Origin: Tetrapyrgos nigripes
Lineage: Eukaryota; Basidiomycota; Agaricomycetes; Agaricales; Campanellaceae
Assembly (NCBI GenBank): GCA_013368315.1
Contig: JAACJM010000032.1
Coordinates: 248,001-312,000, forward strand
Length of the DNA: 64,000 nucleotides
Direction of reading: 5' to 3'
Part shown: piece by piece, positions 14,501 to 27,982 of the stretch
Layout of the letters: each line of letters begins with the position of its first letter
How positions within the stretch are numbered: position 1 is the stretch's first letter
The notes under the pieces: generated by a model
Databases searched by the model: none
Told to the model about the DNA's origin: nothing
Seen by the model: the letters and a program-made list of their open reading frames with translations, nothing else
Position numbers and translations under genes: made by a program

Positions 14501-17500
14501 CTTCCGATATGTTATGACTCATGGAAAACAGACCTGTGTCTTGGACCGATGGCCAAGACGGGTTTTGCTTCTTTGGCAGACCCACTTGTAACCGATGGCT
14601 GGTGAATTTCTAAGCAAAATGGCTTCATCCCGCCGCCACTGAGCCCGACGGACGACATCACGGACAGCTTCGTCATGAGGTCTGAGTAATGTTGCATTGT
14701 CGATTGTATGGCTCAAGAACCAGATTTACGAGGAGTTCTTCCGAAGAGCTCGGTTAGCTTGAACTCAGTAGAGAATCATGATATGGAAATGATACAGAAG
14801 GGTCCAGAGATTGACGAACGAGACCTTGACTGCGGCACAAGCTTTGGGTAGTCATTCTGACGATCACTTACTCCTGAGGTTCTAAACGAACAGATGTGGC
14901 AAGTAGCCACCGGTGAGCCCCTTCCAATTCCCAGCGAGACCAGCAAGCATCAGGCGCCAAACCTAGAAGGAGATGCATGTACCGGTGCTGTGAACTAGTT
15001 CGCATTACGAGTTCACTGCTGATCGTGATGCAATCAACCCTTGGCTAGTCCTATTTCTGATTGAACTGGACAATAATCAACCCGATGATCAAGATATCGA
15101 GATAAACATTCGCTATCTGATTGAACAGGATGGTGTGCTGAACCGCAGACATGATGCGGGGTAGTTGTATTAAGTACTAGCGGGAGACCTGCAGCCTAGT
15201 AGATCTGCACACGCGCGCATCGAGTTCACGAAGACAGAACGATAGTAACAGTGCTCGGAAAATGACCTTCCTGCTAGCGGTCCTGACTTCTGGGAAATTG
15301 GAATACTGCGCAAAGTTGTTGAGTAATTCATGTCGAGGGAGAAGCTGGGGTAGATGCGAGTATGATGGTGGACGAATGCTGTAAGCACACTGACAGTTGG
15401 CGTCAATCATAACGCAACTTCTGGAAGAGAACATCCGGAAGCTTTGGAGTGGGTAGAAGAGTTCGAGAACATTGGATACAGCTAGCTGGAATCAGAGACT
15501 AATAGACAGTCAGTATGAACGTAGATCATCAGGCCCCTGGGCCCAGTCACACCACTAGGCAGTCCCATATACACATACACAGTCCAGAACGGAAAGATTC
15601 TGATGAGTGTTCATAGAACGGTACCTTTTGGTGCCTCTGAATCAAGCTCGGCAGTAGGCCTACTGCGACAAATACGGAAAGGGCCGCTAGCGACTCGGTT
15701 AACCTGAAGCATTAATTCACTAGTTAGATCCAGCTTTGACACCGTTAACCCCGAAATGAAGGGACAGGCAACGTCTAGATCCAGCCACCGGAACAGCGTC
15801 CATGGAGGTCCATGTCCAACAGTGCTGTGTTCCGTCGTTTTCTGTCCTGAGTAGCCCTTGAATATGATGGAAAGGAACGGATGTAGCTGGAAGCCGAAGT
15901 AGTTCCGGATCCGGTTCAGTGTTCAGGAGACAGTAACATCACGATAGGACGCGGAGGATTAGCCTTTGCTGCTGTGTTGCTACTGCTATGTACAACGGCT
16001 AGAACATTCGAGTTCGTTGGAGGTGATTGAGCGAAGAAATGCTGTGCTCGGCAAGGGACCCGCCAATAGGAGTCGGGATGTGAGAAAATACTACCCGAAA
16101 TAGCAAGGTCTAGACTCGAACCACGAACTGGCTCGATTCCAGTTTGATTCGCAAACAGGCTCTCCGGTACGACCACCGCCTCATCCGTAGCAGGAATGCG
16201 ACCGAGTGCGAGAACACGGATGTTGGACGCTGAGAACCTGTCAGTGCGCTGCTCAGGCTTGAAGACGTCGGCGTCGGCGACATAGATTTGTCAATGCACT
16301 TAGAGTCATTGAGAAGCTGCGTGCATACCGGTGTAGCGAATTTCCGAAAAGCTCCTCTCGCGATCGGGCCACCGGTACAGTTGCAGTCAGTTTCTCAGAA
16401 CGACTCATTTCCGTACTCGATTATGTGCGGCTACTTCATGAGTTGACGTCTTGAAGCTTGCGCAGTAAGCTCGCTGATATAGACATAAATCAAGTGCATC
16501 CGTCGTCATGCAGACGACCGGCGCTAGGTTTAATTTGTACTATGTAAATCAGGTACAAGTATGTAGCTAACGCCCAAACGTACGTACGATTCGTACTAGT
16601 AGTACGACTCGGGTGATTGAGGCTGTCTGAAAACGTCCATATGATTCTGAACAATTTTCCTGAGACTGGGACAGTGTCCTGAACTTCATTCTGATTGATT
16701 AGCTAAACTGGCTACATCGATACCTTCCCAGTATCTGCCAAACGGTACACCCCAGATTTGAACATGATGGAAAAATATCGCACAGATTGCGGATTTATCA
16801 AAAAATCATCAGTCTCCCAGCGGTAGCTCGCGATAGTAGTTTAGTAACCGGTAAACACTGCAAAGAAACTCGTATCAGTCCCATTTCAGTTCCATCTAGA
16901 GCTTGAATACGATGGTGGAGGCCTGAGCTCCAAGACCCGACAGACCTGAGTTGAGAAACTCTCGGACTTTGTGGTGCGCGGGTGAAAACACGTTATTGTA
17001 TCCATCTGTTGAAGGCTTCAAGTCTGCAACTCAGTGACTCGGGAGTAAGGTTGTTGCAACTAGTCTTCAATCTTCCTCAATAGCACGCCACTAGTAAATT
17101 TGAGTGAGACTCCGTTCCCGAGTCGGCATCTACTGCCAGACTCGTTATGAGAGGCATTAAGCCACTATATCAATAATTGTCATCGTTAAGTCGGAGACGC
17201 AATCTTGAATATTATCGGCCGCTCGTCCCTACGTGACTGGCAATTGACCCACTCATGCACTGTACTAGTGTAACATGAATGATACCTGCGGCGCATGGCT
17301 GCAACATGGACTCATCCCGCCTGTGGCGACAGCACCTAGATTGCCATCAGAGTATAGCTGGAAATGCAGCAGTTGAATCCGAGCTCAGCGGGAGTATGGG
17401 ACCAATGTATGCGATGAGAGTTTGGACGGTATGGTCGAAGGAGGAGATGGGAGGAAGACAAATATAATCAGCATCCGAATGTTTGATAGGCAAATAGAGC

Positions 17501-18558
17501 TAGGAGGAAAGTACTCTTACCAGTTATGGTTTAGAATGTAGATATGTTCAAGACGAGGGAAGCTTGCCTGTACCGTTCTTGCTCCGAGTCTGACTACACG
17601 ACCATATTAACAAGAGTGAAGACGAGAAGCTCGGACCATGAACCAACACTCAAAGCTATGTAGTAACTGATGAACCGTATAGTGATGGGCGCCAGACATG
17701 ATCCCGTCGCTCTCCGATTTCCGAGGAAGTCTAGGAAGACGGTTGGGCCCCAAACGACTGATCTGCAAATGCTAGACGATCGCGAAGCACCTACTACAGG
17801 CAGCAGCAGCACTGCAACACCGGAAATTTCACGGGGTAGTGCGGGCATGAGCATCCAAAAACGCATTACGAACACACGATGTACGATCATGAGGGGCTTC
17901 AAGTTTGGTTACCGTTACCGTGATATGATTATTGTACATAATATTTACTCACCGCTATGTTTCTGAAGATCCTGTGCTATGAGCGACGCGACGGTACCGG
18001 TAAGGCGCAGTTTTTTATCCAGTATCCGAACAGTAACAGTGAGAATAAGATGCGTTTGGGAAGCCCGTACGTGTTTTGGCTGTAGCTACAGCTCATGTCC
18101 GCAGGACATCCGATGATCCGCAGCGAGCCACAATGGCATACCGGTACTGTGACGCGAAGATGACACGCAGATGGAACGCAGGTTTTATGCACTGTCGGTC
18201 ACTAAGAGCCTCGAGGTTCTGGAGCCAAGCGGCCTGGAAGGAGCACAGGAAGGAATCGCTCCTCCCAGAGGTACCGGTTCCGGTGCCAACTCAAGAGCTG
18301 CCACCGGCTGTTGTGGCGACCTGTCGGAAACTCAAATTTCTACTCTCCGCCAAATCACGGCCCGGTAGGAAAAATTTTGCGATCAGCAACTTCATCACCT
18401 ACATCACCAACTACCTTGTAGCAGTGCACCTCTGGTCGCTTCTTGCTACTGATCTCCTCTCAACCGACCACCAAACCAAAAAGACATCTTATTTACGAGT
18501 TTTAGTCGACCAATACAAGTCGACACTTGGGAATAGCAAAAGTTTTCTAGATCTAATT
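11597..18558. other. Approximately 7 kb region with no recognisable gene
   Basis: This is the longest gene-free stretch of the window. Frames reach about 160 codons only at its right edge, overlapping the eIF4A leader, and none shows a domain. A minus-strand frame at 12860-13081 (ending CEDVWLIRRKRR) has protein-like composition but no partner exons I could join. I see no LTRs, integrase, reverse transcriptase or transposase motifs and no clear terminal repeats, so if this is a dead mobile element it is too worn to name. Base composition is ordinary, not AT-rich. The last roughly 200 bases before 18559 probably belong to the eIF4A promoter and 5' UTR. Confidence 0.4.
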
Positions 18559-20586
18559 ATGTCCGCGTAAGTCTGCCTCTACTTTCTATTTTTTCCTGGT
18601 TTTCGAGGCTGGGAGGTCTGTTACTGACTGGATTTACTTGATATATGCACTCTCCTCACTGTGTTTTTGGTTTTATCTCTGTGTTTCTGGTTCGTCTTTC
18701 ACTCCTGTGTCGCGGTATGCGCTGGAACAACAACATCATCATGGTCATACATCAACAATCGATTTGGCGATGTTCGGGAACGGAATACGTGGCTGGATTA
18801 TCGATTGGAAATGGAAATGGGCATTGGACTGTTGCGACGGCGGCGCTTGGGATAACAGCGAAGAATCTCTCCAAGATGTTGCTGAGAACGAGATCGAGTC
18901 CAACTGGGACCAGGTCGTAGACAAGTGAGTAGTGTTGCTGGTTTTGTGATTAGAAGGCTTGTTTGCTGACCCTGCTTTCCCTGCTTGCTTCTCCTTCGTT
19001 GTCGTCGTTGTCGTATCCTTACTCTTCCTGCGCCCGCCGTATGTCTCCAGCTTTGACAACATGGAGATCAAACCCGAACTCTTGCGTGGTATCTATGCCT
19101 ATGGGTGAGTACTATACATGCTATCAGCATAATCGATGTATCTGTATCACATATGACTGATCACCTTACCCCATCTAGTTTCGAGCGCCCGTCTGCTATC
19201 CAGCAGCGTGCTATCGTTCCCGTCGTAAAAGGCCACGATGTGATTGCTCAGGCTCAGTCTGGAACTGGCAAGACGGCTACCTTCTCCATCTCTATTCTCC
19301 AACAGGTGTGTTTCTCTGTCCTTGCTCTGAAACTAGTTCTGACGTCATTTTCAGATCGACTTGAACCTCAAAGGCACTCAAGCCCTCATCCTGGCTCCTA
19401 CGCGTGAGCTTGCCCAACAAATCCAAAAAGTAGTCATCGCCCTTGGTGACTACATGAACGTTGAGTGCCATGCTTGTGTCGGTGGTACCAACGTCCGTGA
19501 AGACATGGCCAAGTTGCAGGAAGGTGTTCAGGTTGTCGTTGGGACTCCTGGAAGGGTGTTTGATATGATTAACAGAAGGGCGTTGAGGACAGATAATATC
19601 AAGATGTTCTGTTTGGATGAGGCTGATGAGATGTTGTCGAGAGGGTTTAAGGATCAGATTTATGAAGGTGAGATGATGCGTGTATGCGTTTGTCGGAGTG
19701 GTGTTGACCTGGTTTCTTTTTTTTATTACCAGTTTTCCAACTCCTCCCCCAAGACATCCAAGTCGTCCTCCTCTCCGCTACTATGCCTGCCGACGTGCTC
19801 GAGGTTACCAAAAAGTTCATGCGTGACCCCGTGCGTATCCTCGTTAAGCGAGATGAGTTGACGCTTGAAGGTATCAAGCAATTCTACATTGCCGTCGAAA
19901 AGGAGGAGTGGAAGTTGGATACGTTGTGCGACTTGTACGAGACTGTGACGATTACCCAGGCCGTCATTTTCTGCAACACGAGGAGAAAGGTCGATTGGTT
20001 GACGGAGAAGATGCATGCGAGGGAGTTTACGGTTTCTGCTATGGTGGGTTATTACTCTTACACTTACGTCCTCGTCATTGTCGAGTAGTGTCTGACGTCG
20101 TTTCTCTTTGTGGTTTTATTACAGCACGGTGATATGGAGCAGAAACAACGTGAAGTCCTCATGAAGGAATTCCGTTCTGGTTCCTCTCGTGTCCTCATTA
20201 CCACCGATCTTCTTGCTCGTGGTATTGACGTACAGCAAGTGTCGCTGGTCATCAATTACGACCTGCCTACAAACAGGGAAAATTACATCCACCGTATCGG
20301 TCGTGGTGGACGATTTGGTAGGAAGGGTGTTGCTATCAACTTTGTGACGACGGATGATGTGAGGATGTTGAGGGATATTGAGCGTGAGTAGAGCTGTGCT
20401 CTCTTGTTTTGTTTTTTCCCCCTTGTTTTGTCGACCCTGGCGCTTGATGCTGATTTCACATCTTTACGCCCACAGAGTTCTACAACACCCAGATTGACGA
20501 GATGCCTTTGAATGTTGCGTAAGTAGTGGCGGATATCCCAGTCTGAGTTTCGACGGCTGACGATCTGTTTCAGTGACCTTATCTAA
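18559..20586 (+). CDS. TIF1: ATP-dependent RNA helicase eIF4A
   Basis: This is the DEAD-box translation initiation factor that unwinds 5' UTRs as part of eIF4F. Exons 18559-18566, 18859-18924, 19051-19104, 19179-19305, 19355-19667, 19733-20043, 20125-20383, 20476-20518 and 20574-20586 give 397 residues, the normal eIF4A length. Motifs: Q-motif region [12 protein letters not shown], Walker [29 protein letters not shown] in CLDEADEML, then [18 protein letters not shown] and [13 protein letters not shown]. The start was chosen because ATG TCC GC followed by a GTAAGT donor joins in frame, through a 292-nt first intron, to [18 protein letters not shown], giving the expected acidic N-terminus. The last exon encodes only the final residues, ADLI. 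It has nine exons, two of them tiny, as is usual for highly expressed basidiomycete genes. Confidence 0.95.
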
Positions 20587-21208
20587 ATGGAACATGACCG
20601 GACGACTGACGATTCTTTGAATGAAGTGTGAAGGTAGAAAAAGGGTTCTACGTACATACATCCTGCCCTTGAAGTTTTTGTTTGATTTGGCTGTCTTTCT
20701 GATTGTAGCTTAGTTGTCTGTGTACTATACTGCTGCTCTGCTACAGTGTGTTCTACTCTTTCTCCTTTCCGTGATATTCAATCGAACATATATTTGATCT
20801 ACTACATGTTTCGTATCGAGTACCGACGTCCAGCAAACTCGCTTCATAGACGCTGTCCACACAAGTCATTTGCGGGGCGTTGACGGGATGGTGTATATGA
20901 AATAAAGGAAAGAGTACGGATCAAATTGGACTGATGATGGTTGATGAAGGCTGTCCGGGCACTCCACTCGCGACCCAGGTTGACATCAACGCAAGATGTC
21001 AGAGCCCCGAGCTGTACAGCCAAGCATGCGCATGAACTGGTTTGCTTGATCTCGGTGCTGAATCTCTGATGGCCTGTGGCACACAAAGGATCAGTTGGCA
21101 TTTGATTTCATCGAATTTCAACGCCATATAAAGCCTCCCACTCCCGACCTAGTACTTGTGTACTTGCGCTGTTCTCTTCTTCCCATTGATTTGTCTGCTA
21201 GTTGTTCA
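20587..21208. other. eIF4A 3' region and phosphatase promoter
   Basis: This interval lies between two genes on the same strand. It holds the presumed 3' UTR of eIF4A and, at its right end, a TATA-like ATATAAAG at about 21126, some 80 bases upstream of the first phosphatase ATG. No other feature was seen. Confidence 0.45.
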
Positions 21209-21926
21209 ATGTCCTGTGTTCAAGTGATAATGCCCATAGTGAGTTCGTCTCTTTGCAATCCTTTGCTACTTTAACACCCCCTAGGTACCTCAGCCCATGT
21301 CGCTGCCATCAATGTCCTACCGTTCGTGGTCCCAAGCGTCTTCAACATCTTCAACGTCCGCCCCAAAGCCAAGACAACTGCGGACACCCCATCTTCCAAT
21401 GCTCTTAACTCCGAGTCCATTGTCCGCACCCTCGCGTCTTCCATCGGCTCGAACCGCTCCGTCCGAGATAATTCAGCGCTTGTACATCTCCGACCTTTCC
21501 TTTGCCGAAAATCCCTCATCCCTTAACGCCTACCGAATAACACACATTATCTCCGTCCTCCCTGACGTCGTCGCGGTACACCCCGACACGCACCACATCC
21601 ACCGCCTCCAAGTCCGCGTCGAAGATCTTCCTTTCGCAGAACTAGCTGCACGTCTACCGCAGACGACCGCGTTTATCCGAAACGCGTTGCAAAATCCTCA
21701 TGCAAACGTGTTGGTTCATTGTGCAGAGGGTATCTCGAGGAGTTCGTCTGTTGTTGCTGCGTTTCTTATTGCTTTGTATGGATGGACGCCTTACCAAGCC
21801 GTGGAGTATATCAAGAGTAAACGGAACGTTGCAGAGCCGAATTTTGGGTTTGTGAAGCAGTTGCAGGAGTACTCGCAGAGTTTGAGTATGAGGAGGGGTT
21901 TACCGGAGGAGACGACGAGGATGTAA
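21209..21926 (+). CDS. Dual-specificity protein phosphatase
   Basis: This is a cysteine-based dual-specificity phosphatase of small, single-domain type. A short first exon (21209-21238) joins in frame through a 46-nt GT-AG intron to 21285-21926, giving 223 residues. Translation could also begin at the ATG at 21297 (209 residues). The N-terminal 65 residues are Ser/Pro/Thr-rich and probably disordered. The catalytic domain begins at IIQRLYISDLSFAENPSSL. It has the usual beta strands (THIISVLPD), a general-acid region (RVEDLPFAEL) and the P-loop VHCAEGISRSSSVVAAFLI, which contains the HCxxGxSRS signature with nucleophile Cys and phosphate-binding Arg. WTPYQAVEYIKSKR and PNFGFVKQLQEY are the typical C-terminal helices. 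No MAP-kinase docking module was recognised, so the substrate is unknown. Confidence 0.88.
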
Positions 21927-24900
21927 ATGTCAGGAGACCTTGGAGGAGACGAGGACGAATGAATGAATCTTGTTCACGACAGACATTGACATGTGTATGT
22001 CTCTTTATCTTGTCGTTTTGTTTTCTGTGCTGTGTACTCATGCTCGCTCTGCATTCCAGTAACATCTCCTCACTGTCAACTATGACATTTTCTAACCTTA
22101 CCGAACCCTTACCCTCATCTGCTTGCCTGCCACCCACACCACGACGAGACACTGGCTTTGCCATCTATCACACAGCGTAACACCGTTTCAAATTTATCTC
22201 ACCACCACTGACACTAGCTGTCTATCTGCTGTATATGGGCTATAGCTATGACGTTGTACCACAGTCGTACAGCTGCAACAGCGCTCAACAGCCTCGGCGT
22301 CTTTCAACTCATTTCATCTTAACAACTTATTTCGACTCATTCCACATTGGAATTCATTTATTTCATTTCACAACCGCATCTTTATCCGAATCGTCATCAC
22401 CCCCCAAAAATACTCTGACCCTGGTTATCGACGCATCCGACTTGAGTTGGGTCGTGTCGGTCAATGATGACTGCAGGATCATTTATCAATAATGAAATTC
22501 CACCACCAACAAACTCCATGGACTCAGAGAGGCTTGGGTTGGGCTCATGAGGCGACGCTGCAGGCCCGCAGCGGCTGGCGATGTCTTTGGTAGCTTGAGC
22601 CGGCCTTGGTCCTTGGTATCGCTTTCAGGATACTGATGGTGAAGGGCACACACCGACAGAGTTTCGAGACCGTGACACGCTGGTCGTGGCTCTCTCGGAC
22701 TTACTACTCAGAACTCGGAGTCCTCCTCCTTACCCCTCCTTACTCGTGGCTCCACGGACCATGTGTTCCGTCCTAATCCAATCATCCATTTTTCGCCGTC
22801 GTTGCTCCATTTCTCAAATTGACCATATATTGGGTAATATCCAAAAATCAAAAATTTTACGACCCCCAGTTGCATTTGGCTGGTTGGCGTCCACGGTGCG
22901 GGCGCTTGACGGAGTAGGGGTACGCAACCGCAACGACAACAGTACTGGTTGGGGTACGGACAGGGTACGGAAGCGGACGGCAGGTGGCGAGTGCGGTATT
23001 TCCAAATTCAAGCTTGAAATTGGGTTTAGTACCTACCGTTTGGGCGTGTGGACGGTTAAACTTAGGAGCTGGAATTGGTGACATGGTATGCGTCATGCCA
23101 GCCTTATTACATCGCCAGTGTGGTTTCGGCGGAGATTAGGAGATAGAGAGGAAGCAAGGGAAAGAAGAGGAAGCAAGGAGAGCTACAGAGAGGCTCGGGG
23201 GTCTCTAAGCTGGTCGTGACTCCCAAGTCGTATCAAACCTTTGCTGTTTTGAGCCTTTAGGGGCATATATGCATATATGCACACATACATGCCACACGTC
23301 AACAACATATATGTCAGTCAGTTATACAGACTCGTACTTATCACTCATTTATTCTAATATCGTGTATGTATACTTGTACTTATCCACATCCGCCTACTAC
23401 ATCTACATTTATTCTTCGAATTTCGAAGAGACATTACTATAGACTACTACCTCTACATACTATGACCGTGGACTTACTATGGACACTACACTATAGACAA
23501 TCATCAAGTCGTTCCTCCAAGCCATCCCTCGATTGCGAGCTCGTTTGACTTTCTGATCGCCCGACTCGCACGTCGCACCCGGTTCAACTCGTCGAAGGTC
23601 GCCGTCGTTCATATCATCTCGCTCCCATCCAGCTTTCATCAGAATCAAAATCCTCGGACTTGCAGCTTGCTTGTTGCTTCGATGGATGCGCGTACGCGTG
23701 CTTGTGCTTGATATCTACATCCTTGATCGTGATCGTGCATCTTCGTACCAATCGTGGATACAGTACTCTTACCGATAATTATATTATTCTATAGCTACTG
23801 TACTTAATTCTCTACTCTCGAGCTCATCAATGATCGATGATCGATGATCATCGTTCTCATCATGCATCATTCATGAATCAGACAGTAACACTTCCTTATA
23901 ATTACTTATAATATGTAATAGTATTCCTCCTTACAGTATGGTCTTGAGGCTTGAGGTCGGAACAGCGTGGATCATCGATCTGGCGTGGACAACGCGTGGA
24001 TGTCATTGTGTGCATGGGTTCGAATTCATCGCGACTGCATGCATATGGTGCACTAACATTGGAGCTTGAGATGGTACCGGAACCGATTGAATGGATGTCT
24101 TACTCTTATTCCAGCTGCAGACATTCAACTTGAAGCTTCAAGCCCAATTCACGCTCACTGGCATGAATTGTGGCGGTGCGTGGGTGGCGAGTCGGGTAGT
24201 GTTTCATGTCGATAGCGCTCCGTATTTAATCTCCTCATTCAGGTTGTCCGTATATGTTGTTATAAATACATACTATGCATTCATAGGACCCATGTGGGTA
24301 AGGATCATGGATGATGTATCGATGATAGTCTTGTGTGGGTCGGAAAACTTCAAGAATCAAACTAGCCCAGAACTCGGGCATACTAGATGGAGTCTGATGG
24401 ATGTTGATACTGGTACGGTGGATGTGGGTTGCATCTTGGTTGGCATCTACATCCATCATGATATTCCTTTTTTTCGAATTCTCTTCAGACACTTCTGCAG
24501 ACTCTAATACGAGTAGTACTAGTATTTCCTTATCTGTCAATTAGCGGTTTACTCGGACATCGCCCGCCCCCGCCTCAGCCACCGCAGCCACCTCCTTGTT
24601 CAATGTTATGTTTCCCGTGTTTTCTCCTCTGGAACTCTGGACCCGTACGTTGTCAATGTTTCGTTGATTCAGTGGCTTGATCGGTTTAACATCCGGTCCC
24701 TTTGCTCTTGATCAAGCTTGGTTCAGCCACCCCGCCCCGATGCTTGCGTCACCGTCGATAATGAGGATTTACTGGGTACAATCGCTCCGGCAATCAGGCC
24801 ATAAAACTCAGGATGGAATAGGCTGAAAATTTCAATCCAACGCAAGGACTACGGTTGCGGTTGAAGCTGTGGCCAATTGTGGCTGTGCTATTGGAGGTCA

Positions 24901-26405
24901 GAGTAGGCAAGACTATTTTCGAAGACCTCATCTTGAACGAGGCTCGAATTGGGCTTGATAAGATCCATCTACTCGAAGAAACGTGCTGGCTCGCTGGCTC
25001 GCATCGGGATTTGAGATTCATCGCAATGCCCAGGTCCCGTACATACCCTAGCCCTTCCATACCCCGTATTCCGTCATTTTACGGCCGACGGCCGTCGCTG
25101 TAACTAAATTGAGCAGTGATACCAGTGGAGGTGGTCGCTGACTCACTGTGCCTTCTGAATCTCAAGGAACGAAAGGAAACGAACCAGCTTCAACAGGAGT
25201 CCAGGGCAGCGGAATTTCCGCTCTACCGTCGTCCCCGTCGTTCCGTCGCAGATCGCCACATGGAGGTTGGAATGGCCTTCGACGCAGGGTCAAGTTAGTC
25301 TCAGAGGATTCGGATTGTCATGAGAATCAAAAGTTACAGATATGGCGGACCTGAGAGATCATAGTGTAGATCATGCCGCGAAAATCGTAGCTAAAACGCC
25401 TTTGAGTTTGCTCGCACAATTGCTAGTGCATGAGTACTACATATGTACTCACTTTGGTCCGGTTAAGTACTATAGCTATGTAGCTTGCAGCTAGCAGTTA
25501 ACGTTGGGAAGCTTGAGGAAAGCTGTACGTTGTTTTGGGCTGAGTCAGAGGTGGTCTCAGGCTCCAGCGCAGGGGCTGGCCGCTGAACAACCGCTGAAAG
25601 GGCAGCCTTGAGGTTTTGGTGTTTTGATTTCCATCTGCTAATCGGCCGTTTTACATTGGTTTTACTTACACGTACACGTATTTTTATTCAAGTCTCTGTG
25701 TGGAATTTATACTACGGTCCTCGTCTCTTCCCAAGCGTTACTTCATGTCTTATGATAAAATGTTGTATCAGTCTTCTCTTTATTCCTTGAACTCATCTAT
25801 GGCTCCTTCTCTATCTATCTTCGTCATATACTACACAGACGTACAGATTATAACAATCCAACGACCACTGCATCTACTGCATGTGTAGATCTACCAAACT
25901 AATCAAGAAACAAGAGTGAATTACTATTAGTATTAGAAACTCATCGGCTATGGATACTGTTGATTACTATGGAAAGCCGGAAGGCCCTCACTTTACAGCT
26001 ATTTTAAGAAATATACGGAATGATGATTTTTTAAAAATCTGAGGTCGACATGATGTCATACTCGATTGGCTGCAGTGGCTTTGGTGCATCTCTTCCTCTT
26101 CTGTTCCTCACATTTTGACTTCTTCTGTCCTATATGACAATATGAAGTAGACGAGTTGGATTGAAGGAGTAAATCTAGGTCTGACGAGAAGGGCTTTGAC
26201 GATTGAGGCAGCCCAAAGACGGCCTCATGTGAAAGCCGAAAGGCGTTGACTCTGATCGAGACAAAACAAAAATCGCACATTTCTTGAAATAGCTGTAAAG
26301 ATTTTGATTTCCGATGCTGAGACTCCGGGCACCGGCATTTTGGAATACAGTACTACATAATTCATGAACCTCATGGCATATAAGTAAACTACCCCAGCTC
26401 TCTTT
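21927..26405. other. Approximately 4.5 kb gene-poor region
   Basis: The first few hundred bases are presumably the phosphatase 3' UTR. The rest has no frame with recognisable domains on either strand. Low-complexity patches occur, such as the ATGATCGATGATCGATG run near 23829-23850 and repeated ATGCATATATGC-like stretches near 23270-23290. I saw no transposase, LTR or RNA gene. It may contain regulatory DNA or worn mobile elements. Confidence 0.4.
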
Positions 26406-27422
26406 CTAAAGAAACTCGGACCATTTTGGCAGTCCATTAATAGACTCTGCAACCCGTGCACGCCATTCATCCCAATCGCTGTCGCTCTCAACAATCGAGC
26501 ATCTGGGGCATGACAGAGTTTTCCTACAAGCAGATACAACGCGATCTACTTTTTCAACAGAAGGATCCGCTTCATTTTCCAAAAAGATAGAGATGGTTTC
26601 GAAGAGCTTCCTGCGTAGACATGTGTTGGTTGCGTTGTGGGTGCGATAGTTCTGGGTGGTCGGCCCACTGGAGACTAGCTCCTGGTAAGCGGGAAATGTC
26701 GTACGCCACTTTTCTCGATAGAGTGACTGAGATAAATCATGAAATATGAGTATCGAACTCGATGCTGGAATCAAAAAGTATGCTTAGAGGAACCTCACCC
26801 AAAGAATGAAAATGTCACGGCTGTTGTTGAGAGCGAAAAGGACTTGCTCCACTGGCATGTTCAGCGTCTGACGGACAACTGTATCAATGCCTTCAATATC
26901 GTACGTAGATTTGAGTAAGAGTGCTTCAAGAGGGCGGCTTGAAGTCCTTGCCCTGAGCAAAAGTTATCGAATATCAACAGAAACCTTTCTCGGGGATTCA
27001 GCGAGGAGATCTAAACGTACCTCATACCCTTCTTACAAGCTTCGAAAGCTGGATACATACCATACTTCTCCGCTGCCTTTGTAAAATCCAATAAGAGACT
27101 GGATTCCATTTTATCACAATCCGGTTGGACTTGATTGTGCATAAACTGCAGCATGAGAGATACCACGTCTGCAGTCTCCGACAGTTTGACGATATCCCTC
27201 TCCAATTCGGTGATCATGCTGACGCTCGGGAATGAGTCGGTGTAAAGTTCAAGATTGACGCTGTGGGCGCCAAATTATTTTCCCTCGGATGACTCGAGGA
27301 CAATGTCAACTGTCTTCATACAGTCAGGGGAAGCTAGGATGGTTTTACAGCGAGGATAGTCAGTTAGTGATTCAAAACAGTCCATGAAACTTGCTACCTT
27401 CGCATGGAGAAATGTCAATCAT
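26406..27422 (-). pseudogene. BTB/POZ domain protein gene with an in-frame stop
   Basis: BTB domains dimerise and often act as adaptors. This gene resembles the large Agaricomycete family of stand-alone BTB proteins of unknown role. Reading from 27422, a short first exon (MIDISPCEA) joins KTVDIVLESSEGK, then TAA at 27277-27275, immediately followed in the same frame by FGAHSVNLELYTDSFPSVSM, TADVVSLMLQFMHNQ, DFTKAAEKYGMYPAFEACK. Later exons encode STYDIEGIDTVVRQTLNM, NNSRDIFILW and the C-terminal part SLYREKWRTTFPAY through to the stop at 26406. The TAA replaces the residue between GK and FGAH (often Leu in relatives, so TTA to TAA is a simple route). All other exons remain open, so inactivation is recent, or a shorter protein is made from the internal ATG at about 27217. 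Sequencing error is also possible. Confidence 0.75.
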
Positions 27423-27982
27423 GGTTGGAAGTTGAACAAAGGTGAGACTTGACTGAGACACGAGAAGCGGATCAGCCTTGCGTGCGTGCACAGATGACGT
27501 GTTCTCGAATGAAAAATCGCTCTGGTTCAGCGCAATGCCTTGAACTTTGCTTGAACTTCACAGCCAGGTTAGGCCATCCGATGAAGGAGGAAAATTGTCG
27601 AGTTTGTGGTAGTTACTCGAAACTAGCTTCCCACGCCCGACGACGATACTTCAACTCAACGATGAGTGTACTAATCCGCAACCTGTTATACATACGCCTC
27701 AGGATATCTCTACAGTATATGCAAAAGGTATATATTATCTGAGGTAATGATCTTGGCAGTCGGTCTGTACCTAGAGAGTTCCGTTCTCTGAGTTACCGGT
27801 GGCTCAGCTGTTCATTTGAAACTTGATCACAGCCTGAGTAGACACAGAACCAAAAATTGCCATTGCCAATTATCGGAACAATTTTGAAAATTGGCTCCGA
27901 AGCTCACTTACGCCACACTAGGCGTTGCAGGAGAAGAAACTTGATGAAGAGCTTAAAAAGAAAAAGGAAACAGAATTCAATA
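27423..27982. other. Intergenic region upstream of the BTB gene
   Basis: This holds the presumed promoter of the minus-strand BTB gene. I found no other coding sequence or repeat. The tRNA gene begins at its right edge. Confidence 0.4.

Noticed and set aside
18076..18558. 160-codon plus-strand frame directly upstream of eIF4A
   Set aside because: Its end overlaps the eIF4A start codon and leader. The composition is not protein-like and no homology is recognisable, so it is more likely promoter and 5' UTR.
23821..23875. Cluster of ATGATCGATG repeats resembling a regulatory palindrome
   Set aside because: Short low-complexity sequence with no regular spacing and no nearby gene. It is indistinguishable from chance repeat expansion.
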